This document shows, piece after piece, positions 41,812 to 50,635 of a DNA stretch of 64,000 nt. Position 1 is the first letter of the stretch; each line of letters begins with the position of its first letter. The notes beneath the pieces were generated by a model. That model saw only the letters and a program-made list of their open reading frames with translations, was not told where the DNA came from and searched no databases. The stretch lies in NCBI RefSeq assembly GCF_036226445.1, contig NZ_CP108474.1, forward strand, positions 1,612,001 through 1,676,000, written 5' to 3'. The DNA is from Streptomyces sp. NBC_01255 (GTDB taxonomy: Bacteria; Actinomycetota; Actinomycetes; Streptomycetales; Streptomycetaceae). A program made the position numbers and the translations under genes.

Positions 41812-42565
41812 ATGGCCCCCTCCACGCCCACGCTCATCAGTTCCGTTCGCCGTGCGCTCGTGCTGCTCGAAGCGGTCGCCGAGCACGGCGAGATCACCGC
41901 CAAGCGGCTCTCCCGGGAGACCCGGCTGCCGCTGCCGACCACGTACCACCTCCTGCGGACCCTGGTGCACGACGGCTATCTGCGGCGCGAGCGCGGGACG
42001 TTCCGGCTCGGGCCCGCCGTGCCCCGGCTCGCCGGACGCGGGCCGGGGCCCGGGCCGGGGGTGCGGCTCGCCGAGTGGCTGGGGGTGCTGCGCGACGAAC
42101 TCGGCGCGCCCGTGTACTACGCGGACCTCGCCGACGGGGAGGTGCGGGTGGTGGCCGTGGCGGAGAGTCCGGAGCGCCGGGCCGTCGAGGAGTGGGCGGA
42201 CTCCGGACGACCGCGCACGCCCACGCGCTCGGCCAGTGCCTGCTCGCCCAGCTGTCCTCGGAGGCCCGCCGCGCCTATCCGGTCCGCCGCCCCGTGGCCC
42301 GGCTGACCCCGCACACGGTCCGGGACGAGGAGGCACTCCTGACCCGGCTGGCCGGGATACGGCGGGGAGCGCCGGTGCTCGAACGGGAGGAGTACGCCCT
42401 CGGCGCGGTGTGCGCGGCCGTGCCGATCACGGCGGGCGGGGCCACTCGGCGGTCGGCTTCTCCCTGCCGGTGAGTGAGCGCGCACGCCTGGAGACGACGG
42501 CGGCGCGCCTGCGGGAGCGGCTCGAACGGGCCCTGACGACACAGGCGTTCACGGTACTGACCTGA
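41812..42565 (+). pseudogene. IclR family regulator disrupted by two frameshifts
   Basis: The HTH half reads cleanly from ATG 41812 (SSVRRALVLLEAVAEHGEITAKRLSRET, GYLRRERGTFRLGPAV) to about 42200 (AVEEWAD). The expected continuation TTAHAHALGQCLLAQLSSEARRAY lies one frame over, and after ITAGGA (about 42440) the end HSAVGFSLPVSERARLETTAARLRERLE lies in the third frame, stopping at 42565. Each break is explained by loss of one base. Restoring both gives about 251 residues, normal IclR length. It is either a recent pseudogene or two consensus errors. Confidence 0.82.
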
Positions 42566-42576
42566 CGGGCCGCCGC

Positions 42577-44430
42577 TCAGTAGGCCGCCTTGCGGTGGCG
42601 GATGAAGGCGCGCAGGCGGGTCGTGTCGGCGGCGGTCCAGTCGGGTGGCGGCAGGACCGCCGCCCAGCCGTCGACGGCCCCGGCCCCGTACCGGTGGCCG
42701 TGCGGGGCGTCGACGCCGTAGGAGACGGTCATGTCGACGGACGTCTGCCAGAAGGCGACGATGGGAAACCAGCCGATCTCGGGGGTGACGTCGGGGCCGA
42801 GCGGTTCGTCGAGCCATTCGGGGCGGTCGAGGAGCAGTTCGGGCGACCACCAGACGACGGGGTCGGAGGCGTTCTGCAGGTAGACCGCGCGCGGCCGTTC
42901 CCAGACGGCGGCGGGGCGTTCGAGGTCGGTACGGGGGAACTGCGCGAAGCGGATGTGGGCGCCGCCGCGGTACTCGGGGCGCCAGACGGGGCTGCCCGGG
43001 TCGCGGTCGCGGCGGATCTCCCGGGAGATCGGGGAGAAGTGGGGGGCGCCCATCAGGAGCGCGCCGTCGGTTCCGGCGAGGAGCTCGTCGGCGGTCCCGA
43101 AGGACGCTTCGACGGCGTAGGCGCCGAGGCTCTCGCCGGTGACGACGAGCTTCGGCCGCCGGTCGGCGGGGAGGGCGGCGAGGCGGGTACGGACGGCGTC
43201 GAGGAGGGCCCGGGTGGCCTGCCCTGCCTTCTCCTTGTCGACGAGGAAGGAGACCCAGCTCGGGAGGTACGAGTACTGGACGGCGACGATCGCGGTGTCG
43301 CCGCCGTACATGTACTCCAGGGCCTCGGCGACGTTCGGGTCGATCCAGCCGGTGCCGGTGGTCCCGGCGACGGCGAGGACGGCGCGGTCGAAGGCGCCGG
43401 TCCGGTCGAGTTCGCGGACGGCGAGGCGGGCCTGGGCGGCGAAGGGGCGGTCGTCCGTGAAGGCGGCGGGCAGCGCGGAGGGTATGTAGACGCGGACGGG
43501 TTCGCGGGCGGGCCGGCCGGTCCAGGCGGTGAGGGCGGTGCGGGTGGGGGTGGAGCCGGTGAAGTTACGGCCCTGGTAGCCGAGGTCCTGCCAGGGGATG
43601 AGGGAGCCGGGGCCGCCGGAGACATGGCGGGACGCGGGGCGTCGGATGCCGTCCTTCGTGCCGCCGTTGGTGGCCTCGGCGATGCGGTCGGCGAGGTCGA
43701 CGACGCCCCGGTCGAAGACGACGTCGCGGACGCCGACGAGGACGACGAGCGCGGAGAGGGCCGCGCCGACGGCGAAGGCGACGGGACGCGGCAGGAGCCT
43801 GCCGAGGAGCCGGATCAGGGTGACGGCTCCGAGCCGTACGGAGCGGGCGACGAGGAGCGCGGCGAGGAGGAGGCCGAGGGCGATCAGCGCGATCATCGGC
43901 GTGTGCCAGGTGAGGGTGGGCGGAAGGCCCTGGAGGACCCGCAGCTGACGCTGCATCCGGGCGCTCTCGGAGATGAGCCAGACGGCGATGACCGGGCTGA
44001 GCAGCCAGTAGGCCTGCCAGCAGCGGGCGCGGACCGGCTCGCCGGGGCACCGGCGGACTACGGCGCGGAAGAGCCAGGCGAGTCCGGCGCCGAGGGCGTA
44101 GCCGATGGCGGCGGTGATGCCGCCGACGATCCCCTGGAGGTACCAGGGCCGGGGCACGAGGGAGGGTGTGAGGCTGGACCAGAAGAAGACGGTGGCTAAG
44201 CAGAGCGCGGTGAGGTCGGGCCAGCGGCGGATGCGGAACGAGGGGTCGGGGCGGTCCCAGTAGGGGCGCCGCGCGAAGGCGAGGAGACGGGCGGCGGCAC
44301 GAGCGGCGGCGGCGCGGGTCCTGGTCCCGGTCCTGCTCCCGGTGTCGAGGGTCGTCTCGGTGGCGGGGCCCGGGCCGGACGCGGGTCCGGCGGACCGATC
44401 GGGGCTGGTGTTCCGGTCGGTCGAGGTCAT
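42577..44430 (-). CDS. Membrane-anchored alpha/beta-hydrolase family protein (Abhydrolase_9)
   Basis: A 617-residue protein. After a Thr/Ser/Gly-rich start come about five membrane helices (e.g. LTALCLATVFFWSSLTPSLV, GIVGGITAAIGYALGAGLAWLF) and then a large cytoplasmic or periplasmic hydrolase half. VVTGESLGAYAVE near residue 432 holds the nucleophile-elbow Ser; QNASDPVVWW and a late DMTVSYGVDAPHGHRYG supply likely acid and His. Start ATG 44430. The family is common in actinobacteria and its substrate is not known. It ends 12 nt from the convergent IclR remnant. Confidence 0.85.
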   Translation of the reverse strand: MTSTDRNTSPDRSAGPASGPGPATETTLDTGSRTGTRTRAAAARAAARLLAFARRPYWDRPDPSFRIRRWPDLTALCLATVFFWSSLTPSLVPRPWYLQGIVGGITAAIGYALGAGLAWLFRAVVRRCPGEPVRARCWQAYWLLSPVIAVWLISESARMQRQLRVLQGLPPTLTWHTPMIALIALGLLLAALLVARSVRLGAVTLIRLLGRLLPRPVAFAVGAALSALVVLVGVRDVVFDRGVVDLADRIAEATNGGTKDGIRRPASRHVSGGPGSLIPWQDLGYQGRNFTGSTPTRTALTAWTGRPAREPVRVYIPSALPAAFTDDRPFAAQARLAVRELDRTGAFDRAVLAVAGTTGTGWIDPNVAEALEYMYGGDTAIVAVQYSYLPSWVSFLVDKEKAGQATRALLDAVRTRLAALPADRRPKLVVTGESLGAYAVEASFGTADELLAGTDGALLMGAPHFSPISREIRRDRDPGSPVWRPEYRGGAHIRFAQFPRTDLERPAAVWERPRAVYLQNASDPVVWWSPELLLDRPEWLDEPLGPDVTPEIGWFPIVAFWQTSVDMTVSYGVDAPHGHRYGAGAVDGWAAVLPPPDWTAADTTRLRAFIRHRKAAY

Positions 44431-44535
44431 CGGATCAGCCTCGTACGTCCGTACACCCGTCCGCAAATCGTATTTTCCCCAGGGCCCGCGTCCCGCGTCC
44501 GCGTCCGCGTCGGTGTCCGAAGCGGATCCGGTCGT

Positions 44536-44691
44536 TCAGCGGGTGCGGTCCTCCCGAGGGGCGGGCGGCTCGGCCACCGGGGCGGGCTGCGCCGGTTCGG
44601 CGGGCTCGGCGGAGCGGCGGTCGGCGCGCTGGGCTCGGGAGGCCTCGGCGCGCAGCAGGGCCTGGAGGACGGCGTACGGGTCGACGGGCAT
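44536..44691 (-). CDS. Small hypothetical protein, 51 residues
   Basis: Opens MPVDPYAVLQALLRAEASRAQRA and becomes an Ala/Pro/Glu-rich tail ending PREDRTR. GAGGAG stands 9 nt before the ATG at 44691, and codon third positions are strongly G/C, so I consider it real. It is probably a short helix with a disordered tail. It lies between the hydrolase gene and another small gene on the same strand. Function unknown. Confidence 0.55.
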   Translation of the reverse strand: MPVDPYAVLQALLRAEASRAQRADRRSAEPAEPAQPAPVAEPPAPREDRTR

Positions 44692-44751
44692 GGCGGAACT
44701 CCTCGCGTGGGGGGTGATGTCTGGGCTGACTGCCGGGAGGTCCCGGGCCTG

Positions 44752-45150
44752 TCAGCAGCGCATCACCACGCGCCGGGGCGCGCCGCCACGCGGGGCGGGT
44801 ACGGGAGCGGGGGCGGTGGTACGGGAGCGGCGGCGGGCGGGACGGGGGTGGTGGCGCGGCGGGACGGGCCGGACGGGCGTGCGGTGCCGTCGGGTCCTGC
44901 CGGGAAGCCCCGCCTCCGCGGCCGCCGGGTCGAACGTCTCGGCGCCCGGGTCGGAGGCCGGGGCGGAGGCCGGGGCTGCGGCAGCGACGCGGAGTTCGGC
45001 GCCGCCGGGGAGGGCGTTGGCCGCGCCCGTGCCGAACAGGGTGGTGAGGATCAGGAAGAGCGCGACCCACCAGGATCCACCCGGCGCGAGGCGCGTCCGG
45101 CGGCCCGCCGGGGTGGCGGGCGTCGCGGTCGGCTCGGGCACGGGGCTCAC
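44752..45150 (-). CDS. Small membrane-anchored hypothetical protein
   Basis: A 132-residue protein: short Thr/Pro/Arg-rich cytoplasmic start, one membrane segment (SWWVALFLILTTLFGTGAA, about residues 26-45), then an Ala/Pro region and a very Arg/Pro-rich basic tail. GTG start at 45150 without a strong ribosome-binding site. No known domain. The basic tail might bind the anionic cell wall. Moderate support only. Confidence 0.45.
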   Translation of the reverse strand: MSPVPEPTATPATPAGRRTRLAPGGSWWVALFLILTTLFGTGAANALPGGAELRVAAAAPASAPASDPGAETFDPAAAEAGLPGRTRRHRTPVRPVPPRHHPRPARRRSRTTAPAPVPAPRGGAPRRVVMRC

Positions 45151-45251
45151 GGAGATGCGTCCTGCCCCGCGCGGGTCCGCACGCGGCGCTCCGGGGGCGA
45201 GATCCGCCCGGGCGGCCTACGTCCGGAGCCCCGGATTCACCGCACCGGCGG

Positions 45252-47444
45252 TCAGGGCGTGGGTTCGCTCTCCCCCGCCGTGGCGCCCTCCACGGACGCT
45301 CTGCAGGGCGAGGACTCCGGCGCGCCCCGTGCCGGCGAGATCTCCCGCGCCCCCGCCGGCCCCAGCGGCACCTGCGGGCCCGCGGACTCGCGCAGCCAGC
45401 GTCGCAGCACCCGGTGGATCCGCTCCGCGCCGACCAGCTCCTCCCCCGCGCCGACCGGCGCCGTCAGCTCCGGCGGCGACAGCAGGAAGGGGTGCGACTG
45501 CTCGCCGCCGAGCCCGCCGTGCGAGCCGATCTGCTCCTCGAAGGCGTGCACGGTGCCGGTCGCCGGGTCGTACATCGAGTTGACCATGATGTCGGCGACG
45601 TGCGGGAAGCCGTCCGTACGGCGCACGGCGTCCGCCGCGCCCCGCCCGAAGACGGCCAGCGGCCCGTCGTCGGCGAGCTCGGCGACCGGCACCTCCACGC
45701 CGTCGCGGGCGAGGACGAGCGAGCCGTGCTCGGCGCTCGCCACGAGCACGAAGCCGACGCCCGGGTGGTGGGCGAGGGTCCGCAGCAGTGCCGGGTGGCG
45801 CCGCTCGATCTCCTCGCGGGTCATCCGGTGCGGCACGTCGGGGAAGGAGATCAGGCCGAGGTTGCCCGAGGCGAGGACCACCGGCTCGGAGGGCTTGGCG
45901 GGCAGCTCCTTCGCCGTCTCGCCGGTCTCGTCGAGCGGCCGGTGCAGGGCGCTGCGCAGCGCGTCCCTGGCCGCGTCGCGCGCCTCCGAACCACTGCGGG
46001 TGCGCCGCACGCGGCGCGGCACGGGCAGCCCGCACCCGGCCCGTACGAGCTCCTTGAGGGAAAGGCCGTACGCCGACTCGAAGGTCTCGCCCGGGCTCTG
46101 CCCGTGGTCGGATAGGAGCACGATCCGGTACGGCCTCGGGGCGTGCTCGGCGACGGTCGCGATCAGCGCGATCGCGCGGTCGAGGCGGCGCAGGACCTGG
46201 TCGGTGTCCCGGCCGTGCGGGCCGGAGTGGTGGGCCACCTCGTCGTACGCGACGAGGTCGGCGTAGACCGCGGTCCGCCCGGCCAGCATGTCCCCCATCA
46301 CGGCGGAGACCACCACGTCCCGCTCGACGACCGTCGCGAAGGCGCGGACGAAGGGGTACGTGCCGCCGCGCGAGACCCTCGGGGTGTCGCGGCGCAGCAG
46401 CGCCCGGGTCGACTGGCACATCTCGCGGACGCACTCGGTGACGAGCGAGCCGGCGGTGCGGACGGCGTTGGCCGGGTCGGAGAAGTACGCGAAGTAGCCG
46501 GCCCGGGAGCGGTTGCGCCGGCCGCGCCGGGCGGCCATCGACAGGACCAGGGCGAGCTGGTCGGCGCCGCCGCTGAAGAGGTTGCCGCGGGAGGCGCCGT
46601 CGAAGGTGAGCAGCCCGCCGTCCCCGGTGCGGCGCACGGCCCGCCGCTGGAGTTCCACGGCGCTCGCGGGGCGGTTCGACACCATGAGCCGGCCGGTGTC
46701 CTTCTCGTACCAGCGGAAGGCGGGCACGTCCTCGTTGGAGCCGTGCAGGATGCCGAGCTGGCTTGCGCCGGTCTGGCTGGACCAGTCGGTCCGCCAGGGG
46801 GTGAGCCGGTGGCCGGCGTCGAGCCAGCCGGCGACGGTCGGCATGAGCCCGTCGGCGACGGCGGCGCGCAGCACGTGGTGGCCGACGCCGTCGAGCTGGA
46901 GGAAGACGGTGCCGGGAGCGGCCTCCGGCGAGGCCTCGGGGTCGCGGGGGCGGGTGCGGCCGGTGAGCCGGTAGAGGCGGCGCCGGTAGGCGTCGTCGTC
47001 GCGGACGGCGAGGGCGGTGGCGGTGGCGGAGGCGACGGCGGACATGACGGCGGCGACCACGACGGCGGTCTCGGGGTCGGCGGCGCCGCGGCCGTCGGGG
47101 ATCAGCCAGAGCGCGACGAGCAGCAGCGAGCCGTTGAGGAAGAACACCAGCAGGCCGAGGACGAGCGCCGGGACGAGGAGGAGGGCGCGGACGATCACCG
47201 GCCACACGAGCGCGCCGAGCAGACCGAAGACGCCCGCGGCGGTGGCGGCGGTGACGGCCGTCCTCGTCAGGCTGTCGCCGTCCGCGGACTGGAGCTCGAA
47301 GTCGGGGAGCAGTCCGGCGAGGGCGAGCATGGTGAGGGTGGACACCGCCCACACCACGATCATCCGCATCACCGCGCGGCCCGTGGTCCGCCAGCGGCCG
47401 GCGCCACCCCATCGCCCGTCTCCCACGCCCGATTCACCTTTCAC
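45252..47444 (-). CDS. Membrane-anchored alkaline-phosphatase-superfamily protein
   Basis: A 730-residue protein. Four hydrophobic helices at about residues 25-145 (RMIVVWAVSTLTMLALAGLLPDF, ALLLVPALVLGLLVFFLNGSLLLVALWL) resemble the phage-holin-4 superfamily. A phosphatase-fold domain follows: Asp in FLQLDGVGHHV, putative Thr nucleophile in SSQTGASQLGILHG, DEVAHHSGPHGRDTD, LLSDHGQSPG and a late His in GEQSHPF, all expected metal ligands. GTG 47444 is one start; GTG 47426, preceded by AAAGGTGA, is at least as good. It may hydrolyse a phosphodiester or lipid headgroup at the membrane. Confidence 0.83.
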   Translation of the reverse strand: MKGESGVGDGRWGGAGRWRTTGRAVMRMIVVWAVSTLTMLALAGLLPDFELQSADGDSLTRTAVTAATAAGVFGLLGALVWPVIVRALLLVPALVLGLLVFFLNGSLLLVALWLIPDGRGAADPETAVVVAAVMSAVASATATALAVRDDDAYRRRLYRLTGRTRPRDPEASPEAAPGTVFLQLDGVGHHVLRAAVADGLMPTVAGWLDAGHRLTPWRTDWSSQTGASQLGILHGSNEDVPAFRWYEKDTGRLMVSNRPASAVELQRRAVRRTGDGGLLTFDGASRGNLFSGGADQLALVLSMAARRGRRNRSRAGYFAYFSDPANAVRTAGSLVTECVREMCQSTRALLRRDTPRVSRGGTYPFVRAFATVVERDVVVSAVMGDMLAGRTAVYADLVAYDEVAHHSGPHGRDTDQVLRRLDRAIALIATVAEHAPRPYRIVLLSDHGQSPGETFESAYGLSLKELVRAGCGLPVPRRVRRTRSGSEARDAARDALRSALHRPLDETGETAKELPAKPSEPVVLASGNLGLISFPDVPHRMTREEIERRHPALLRTLAHHPGVGFVLVASAEHGSLVLARDGVEVPVAELADDGPLAVFGRGAADAVRRTDGFPHVADIMVNSMYDPATGTVHAFEEQIGSHGGLGGEQSHPFLLSPPELTAPVGAGEELVGAERIHRVLRRWLRESAGPQVPLGPAGAREISPARGAPESSPCRASVEGATAGESEPTP

Positions 47445-47558
47445 CCGTTTCCTGCCTCAAGCGTGGCACAACGCCCACGGTCAAGGCGCGAAACGGGTGA
47501 CGGGGAACGGCCCGGGTGTGTCAGGTCGCGCGCTCCCGTGTCGGGTGGTGCGGACGGG

Positions 47559-47963
47559 TCAGGAGCCGTCGTACCCGGCGGTGGGCATCGAGAGCCGCCG
47601 GTGCACGCCGGCCTTGGCCGCCGTGTCGTACGCCGGTTCGTCGAGGCCGACGGTCTCGACCCGTACCCCGCGGCGCTCGCACTCGGCGCGGAAGCCGGGC
47701 ACCGAGGTCAAGGCCCGGGCGAGGACCCGCTCGTTGGCGGCGACGAAGAGGTCCACCTCGCCCGCCTCCACGTCCTGCCACAGGGCCGCGTGGTCGGGAC
47801 GGATGCCGTAGAAGAGGAGTTGGCGGACGAGCGTGTACCCCTTGTCGGCGGCCCAGCGGGCGCACTGCTCGTGCTGGCCGCGCGTGTCCACCAGGAAGGG
47901 GTCGCTGTCCAGCTCTTCGAGCGGGGTGAGGCTGGCGATCGCCGCCACCCGAACGTCGTCCAT
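47559..47963 (-). CDS. Resolvase-fold protein, probably not a recombinase
   Basis: A 134-residue protein whose order of elements (VAAIASLTP, TRGQHEQCARWAADKGYTLVRQ, HAALWQDVEAGEVDLFVAANERVLARAL, FRAECERRGVRVETVG) follows the N-terminal domain of serine recombinases. It lacks the YxRVS catalytic Ser/Arg block and the whole DNA-binding half. No inverted repeats or mobile genes flank it. It is therefore likely a domesticated, non-catalytic relative. ATG 47963; divergent from the metallo-hydrolase gene by 151 nt. The fold call is moderate. Confidence 0.6.
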   Translation of the reverse strand: MDDVRVAAIASLTPLEELDSDPFLVDTRGQHEQCARWAADKGYTLVRQLLFYGIRPDHAALWQDVEAGEVDLFVAANERVLARALTSVPGFRAECERRGVRVETVGLDEPAYDTAAKAGVHRRLSMPTAGYDGS

Positions 47964-48114
47964 GGACCGACCCTACTGGGGAACGGCACGGCCGAACATC
48001 CTCCGGAGCACGCTCCGGACATTTACCCTCGTTACGGAGGTACGGAACGGTCGCGGACATCGGGGCGCGGCGGCCGGAGCCCCCGAGGACGGCAGACGGA
48101 CGACGGAAGGCGGC

Positions 48115-48894
48115 ATGCCGGTGGAGGTCACCTGGTGGGGTCACGCGACCTGCACGGTCGAGGACTCCGGGGTCCGCTTCCTCACCGACCCGCTGTTCAC
48201 CCGCCGGCTCGCGCACCTGCGCCGCCGGCGCGGCGCCCTGCCGCCGCCCGAGGCCACGCTCGCCGAGGCCGTCCTCGTCTCGCACCTGCACGCCGACCAT
48301 CTGCATCTGCCCTCGCTGGCCCGGCTCGCGCCCGGGACGCGGATCGTCGTGCCGCGCGGCGCGCCCGCCGCCGTACCGGGGCTGCGGAGGCTCGACGGGA
48401 ACGGGCTGCGGCTGACCGAGGTGGAGCCGGGCGACACGGTGACGGTCGAGGGCGTGACGGTACGGGCCGTGCCGGCGCTCCACGACGGGCGGCGGCTGCC
48501 GGTCGGACCCCACCGCTCCCCCGCGCTCGGGTACGTCGTCGAGGGCGAGGCGCGGACGTACTTCGCCGGGGACACCGGTCTCTTCGACGGGATGGCGGAG
48601 GCGGTGGGTCCGGTGGACGTGGCGCTGCTGCCGGTGGGCGGCTGGGGCCCGTACCTCGGGCACGGCCACCTCGACGCAGGCCGCGCGGCCGAGGCGCTCG
48701 CCGCACTGTCGCCCGCGGCCGCGGTGCCCGTGCACTACGGCACGTACTGGCCGATCGGGCTCGACGGGGTCCGGCCGCACGAGTTCCACGCGCCGGGGGA
48801 CGAGTTCGTCCGCCAGGCGGCGAGGCTCGCGCCGAAGGTGGTGGTGCACCTGCTCGCCCACGGCGAGCGAGTGCGGCCGGAGGTCGCCCGGTGA
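48115..48894 (+). CDS. MBL-fold metallo-hydrolase (UlaG/NAPE-PLD-like)
   Basis: A 259-residue metallo-beta-lactamase fold protein. WWGHATCTV near the start, the zinc motif SHLHADHLHLPSL, and ARTYFAGDTGLF later; the final His lies in VPVHYGTYWPIG. Start ATG 48115 with GGAAGG 6 nt upstream. Its stop overlaps the DedA start (GTGA), so both are translated together. Homologues act on lactone or phosphodiester bonds; coupling to DedA suggests a membrane-lipid substrate, but this is inference. Confidence 0.87.
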   Translation: MPVEVTWWGHATCTVEDSGVRFLTDPLFTRRLAHLRRRRGALPPPEATLAEAVLVSHLHADHLHLPSLARLAPGTRIVVPRGAPAAVPGLRRLDGNGLRLTEVEPGDTVTVEGVTVRAVPALHDGRRLPVGPHRSPALGYVVEGEARTYFAGDTGLFDGMAEAVGPVDVALLPVGGWGPYLGHGHLDAGRAAEALAALSPAAAVPVHYGTYWPIGLDGVRPHEFHAPGDEFVRQAARLAPKVVVHLLAHGERVRPEVAR

Positions 48895-49556
48895 TCGACG
48901 GCCTCGTCGGGATCGCCGGGGCGGTGCGCGAGCTGCCGCCCGAGTCGACGCAGCAGGCGGTCGGCTACCCCTCGCTGTTCCTGCTCGTGGCGCTGGGCGC
49001 GCTGGTGCCGGTCGTGCCGACGGGCGCCATCGTCAGTTCGGCGGCGGTGGTCGCCTTCCACCAGTCCTCGCCGCTGTCGCTGCTCTTCGTCTTCCTGGTG
49101 GCGGCGTTCGCCGCGTTCCTGGGGGACATCGCGCTGTACTGGCTCGGGCAGCGCGGGGTCCGGTCCCGCAACGGCTCGCGGTGGCTGGCCGCGCTGCGGA
49201 GCCGGGCGACGCCGGAGCGGACCGCGCACGCGCAGCAGCGGCTCGACACCCATCAGGTGTCGGTGCTCGTGCTGTCCCGGCTGGTGCCGGCGGGGCGGAT
49301 CCCGGTGATGCTGGCGTGCCTGCTCGCGAAGATGCCGCTGCGGCGCTTCGCGCGGGGGGACGCGGTGGCGTGCCTCGCGTGGGCGGCGACGTACCAGCTG
49401 ATCGGGATCCTGGGCGGTTCGCTCTTCCCGGAGCCGTGGCAGGGCGTCGTGGCGGCGGTGGGCCTGACGGTGCTGTTCAGCGCGCTGCCGTCGCTGTGGC
49501 GGCGGGTGCGGGGATCTCGAAGGGTCGCGGGCCCGTCAGGGAGCCAGCACCCGTGA
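48891..49556 (+). CDS. DedA family membrane protein
   Basis: A 221-residue protein with about five membrane segments. FLGDIALYWLGQRG and LSRLVPAGRIPVMLACLLAKMPLRRFARGD are the DedA signatures, with the conserved Arg residues that support lipid or proton movement. DedA proteins are thought to scramble undecaprenyl phosphate or phosphatidylethanolamine-type lipids. GTG 48891 overlaps the upstream stop by GTGA. The 3' end overlaps a convergent metallo-hydrolase gene by 21 nt. Confidence 0.88.
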   Translation: MIDGLVGIAGAVRELPPESTQQAVGYPSLFLLVALGALVPVVPTGAIVSSAAVVAFHQSSPLSLLFVFLVAAFAAFLGDIALYWLGQRGVRSRNGSRWLAALRSRATPERTAHAQQRLDTHQVSVLVLSRLVPAGRIPVMLACLLAKMPLRRFARGDAVACLAWAATYQLIGILGGSLFPEPWQGVVAAVGLTVLFSALPSLWRRVRGSRRVAGPSGSQHP

Positions 49557-50606
49557 GGCGCCGACCGGGAGGTCCCACAGGTCCTCGCGGGGCAGCCCCG
49601 CCTTGTCCCAGGCGGCCCTGACCCGGGTGAGGGGTTCCAGAACGGGTTCGGAGGACAGGACGAAGGTGGCCCAGTGCATGGGGGCCATCCGCCGCGCCCC
49701 CAGGTCCTGGTGGGCGCGGACCGCCTCCTCCGGGTCCGTGTGGACGTCGCTGAGCCACCAGCGGGGGTCGTAGGCCCCGATCGGGAGCAGGGATAGGTCG
49801 ATGCCGGGGAAGCGGCGGCCGATCTCGGCGAACCAGTGGCCGTAGCCGGTGTCCCCCGCGAAGTGGACGCGGCGCCCCGACGGGTCGGTGAGCACCCAGC
49901 CGCCCCACAGGGAGCGGCAGGTGTCCAGGAGGGTGCGCTTGGACCAGTGGTGGGCGGGGACGAAGTCGAAGCGTACGCCGTCGAGTTCGGCCGCCTCCCA
50001 CCAGTCGAGTTCGGTCACGCGGCCGAACCCGCGGCGGGCGAACCAGCGTCCGAGGCCTGCCGGGACGAACACGGGGGTGCGCCGGGGCAGTCGCCTGAGG
50101 GTGGGGGCGTCGAGGTGGTCGAAGTGGTTGTGGCTGATGACGACGGCGTCGACGGGCGGCAGGTCCTCCCAGCGGACGCCGACCGGGGTGAGCCGGGCCG
50201 GGGTGCCGAAGATCCGGCGGGACCAGACGGGGTCGGTGAGGACGGTGAGTCCGCCGAGGCGCAGGATCCAACTGGCGTGCCCCGCCCAGGTGACGGCGAG
50301 CGAGTCGGGTCCGGCGGACGGCAGCGGCCCCGGCTCGAACGGGAGCAGCGGGACGTCGCGGAGGCCTTCGCGGCGGGGCCGCACGGCACCCTCGCGGGCC
50401 AGCCGCGCCATGGCGCGGACGCCGGGGAGGGGGGCAGTGAGCCGGTCGACGAAGGTCCGGGGCCAGTCCGCGCGCAGCCGGCCGATCGGCTGGAGTACGG
50501 ACGTGGGGGCGGGAGCCGGGAGTGGGGCGGGGGCGTCGGCCGCGGGGGCGTCGGAGGGGTACGGGGCCTCGGCGGCCTGGGCGGGGTGTGCCGTCCGTTC
50601 GGTCAT
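49536..50606 (-). CDS. MBL-fold metallo-hydrolase, NAPE-PLD-like
   Basis: A 356-residue protein. A Pro/Ala-rich start of about 40 residues precedes VTWAGHASWILRLGGLTVLTDPVWSRR, ISHNHFDHLDAPTLRRLP (zinc ligands), VPAHHWSKRTLLD, VHFAGDTGYGHWFAEIG and APMHWATF. The order matches NAPE-hydrolysing phospholipase D-like enzymes. It is convergent with, and overlaps by 21 nt, the DedA gene, so two related metallo-hydrolases flank one lipid-transport-type gene. Start ATG 50606. Confidence 0.87.
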   Translation of the reverse strand: MTERTAHPAQAAEAPYPSDAPAADAPAPLPAPAPTSVLQPIGRLRADWPRTFVDRLTAPLPGVRAMARLAREGAVRPRREGLRDVPLLPFEPGPLPSAGPDSLAVTWAGHASWILRLGGLTVLTDPVWSRRIFGTPARLTPVGVRWEDLPPVDAVVISHNHFDHLDAPTLRRLPRRTPVFVPAGLGRWFARRGFGRVTELDWWEAAELDGVRFDFVPAHHWSKRTLLDTCRSLWGGWVLTDPSGRRVHFAGDTGYGHWFAEIGRRFPGIDLSLLPIGAYDPRWWLSDVHTDPEEAVRAHQDLGARRMAPMHWATFVLSSEPVLEPLTRVRAAWDKAGLPREDLWDLPVGASRVLAP

Positions 50607-50635
50607 CTGCGGGCTCCGTCCTGCGCGGCTCGTAC

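Noticed and set aside
47559..47963. Mobile element or integrase gene
   Set aside because: The resolvase-like protein lacks catalytic residues and a DNA-binding domain, and no inverted repeats, attachment sites or other mobile genes flank it.
46143..49556. 1137-codon plus-strand frame ending in DedA
   Set aside because: Only the last 221 codons (from GTG 48891) are DedA; the rest is antisense to the phosphatase gene or out of frame with the metallo-hydrolase.
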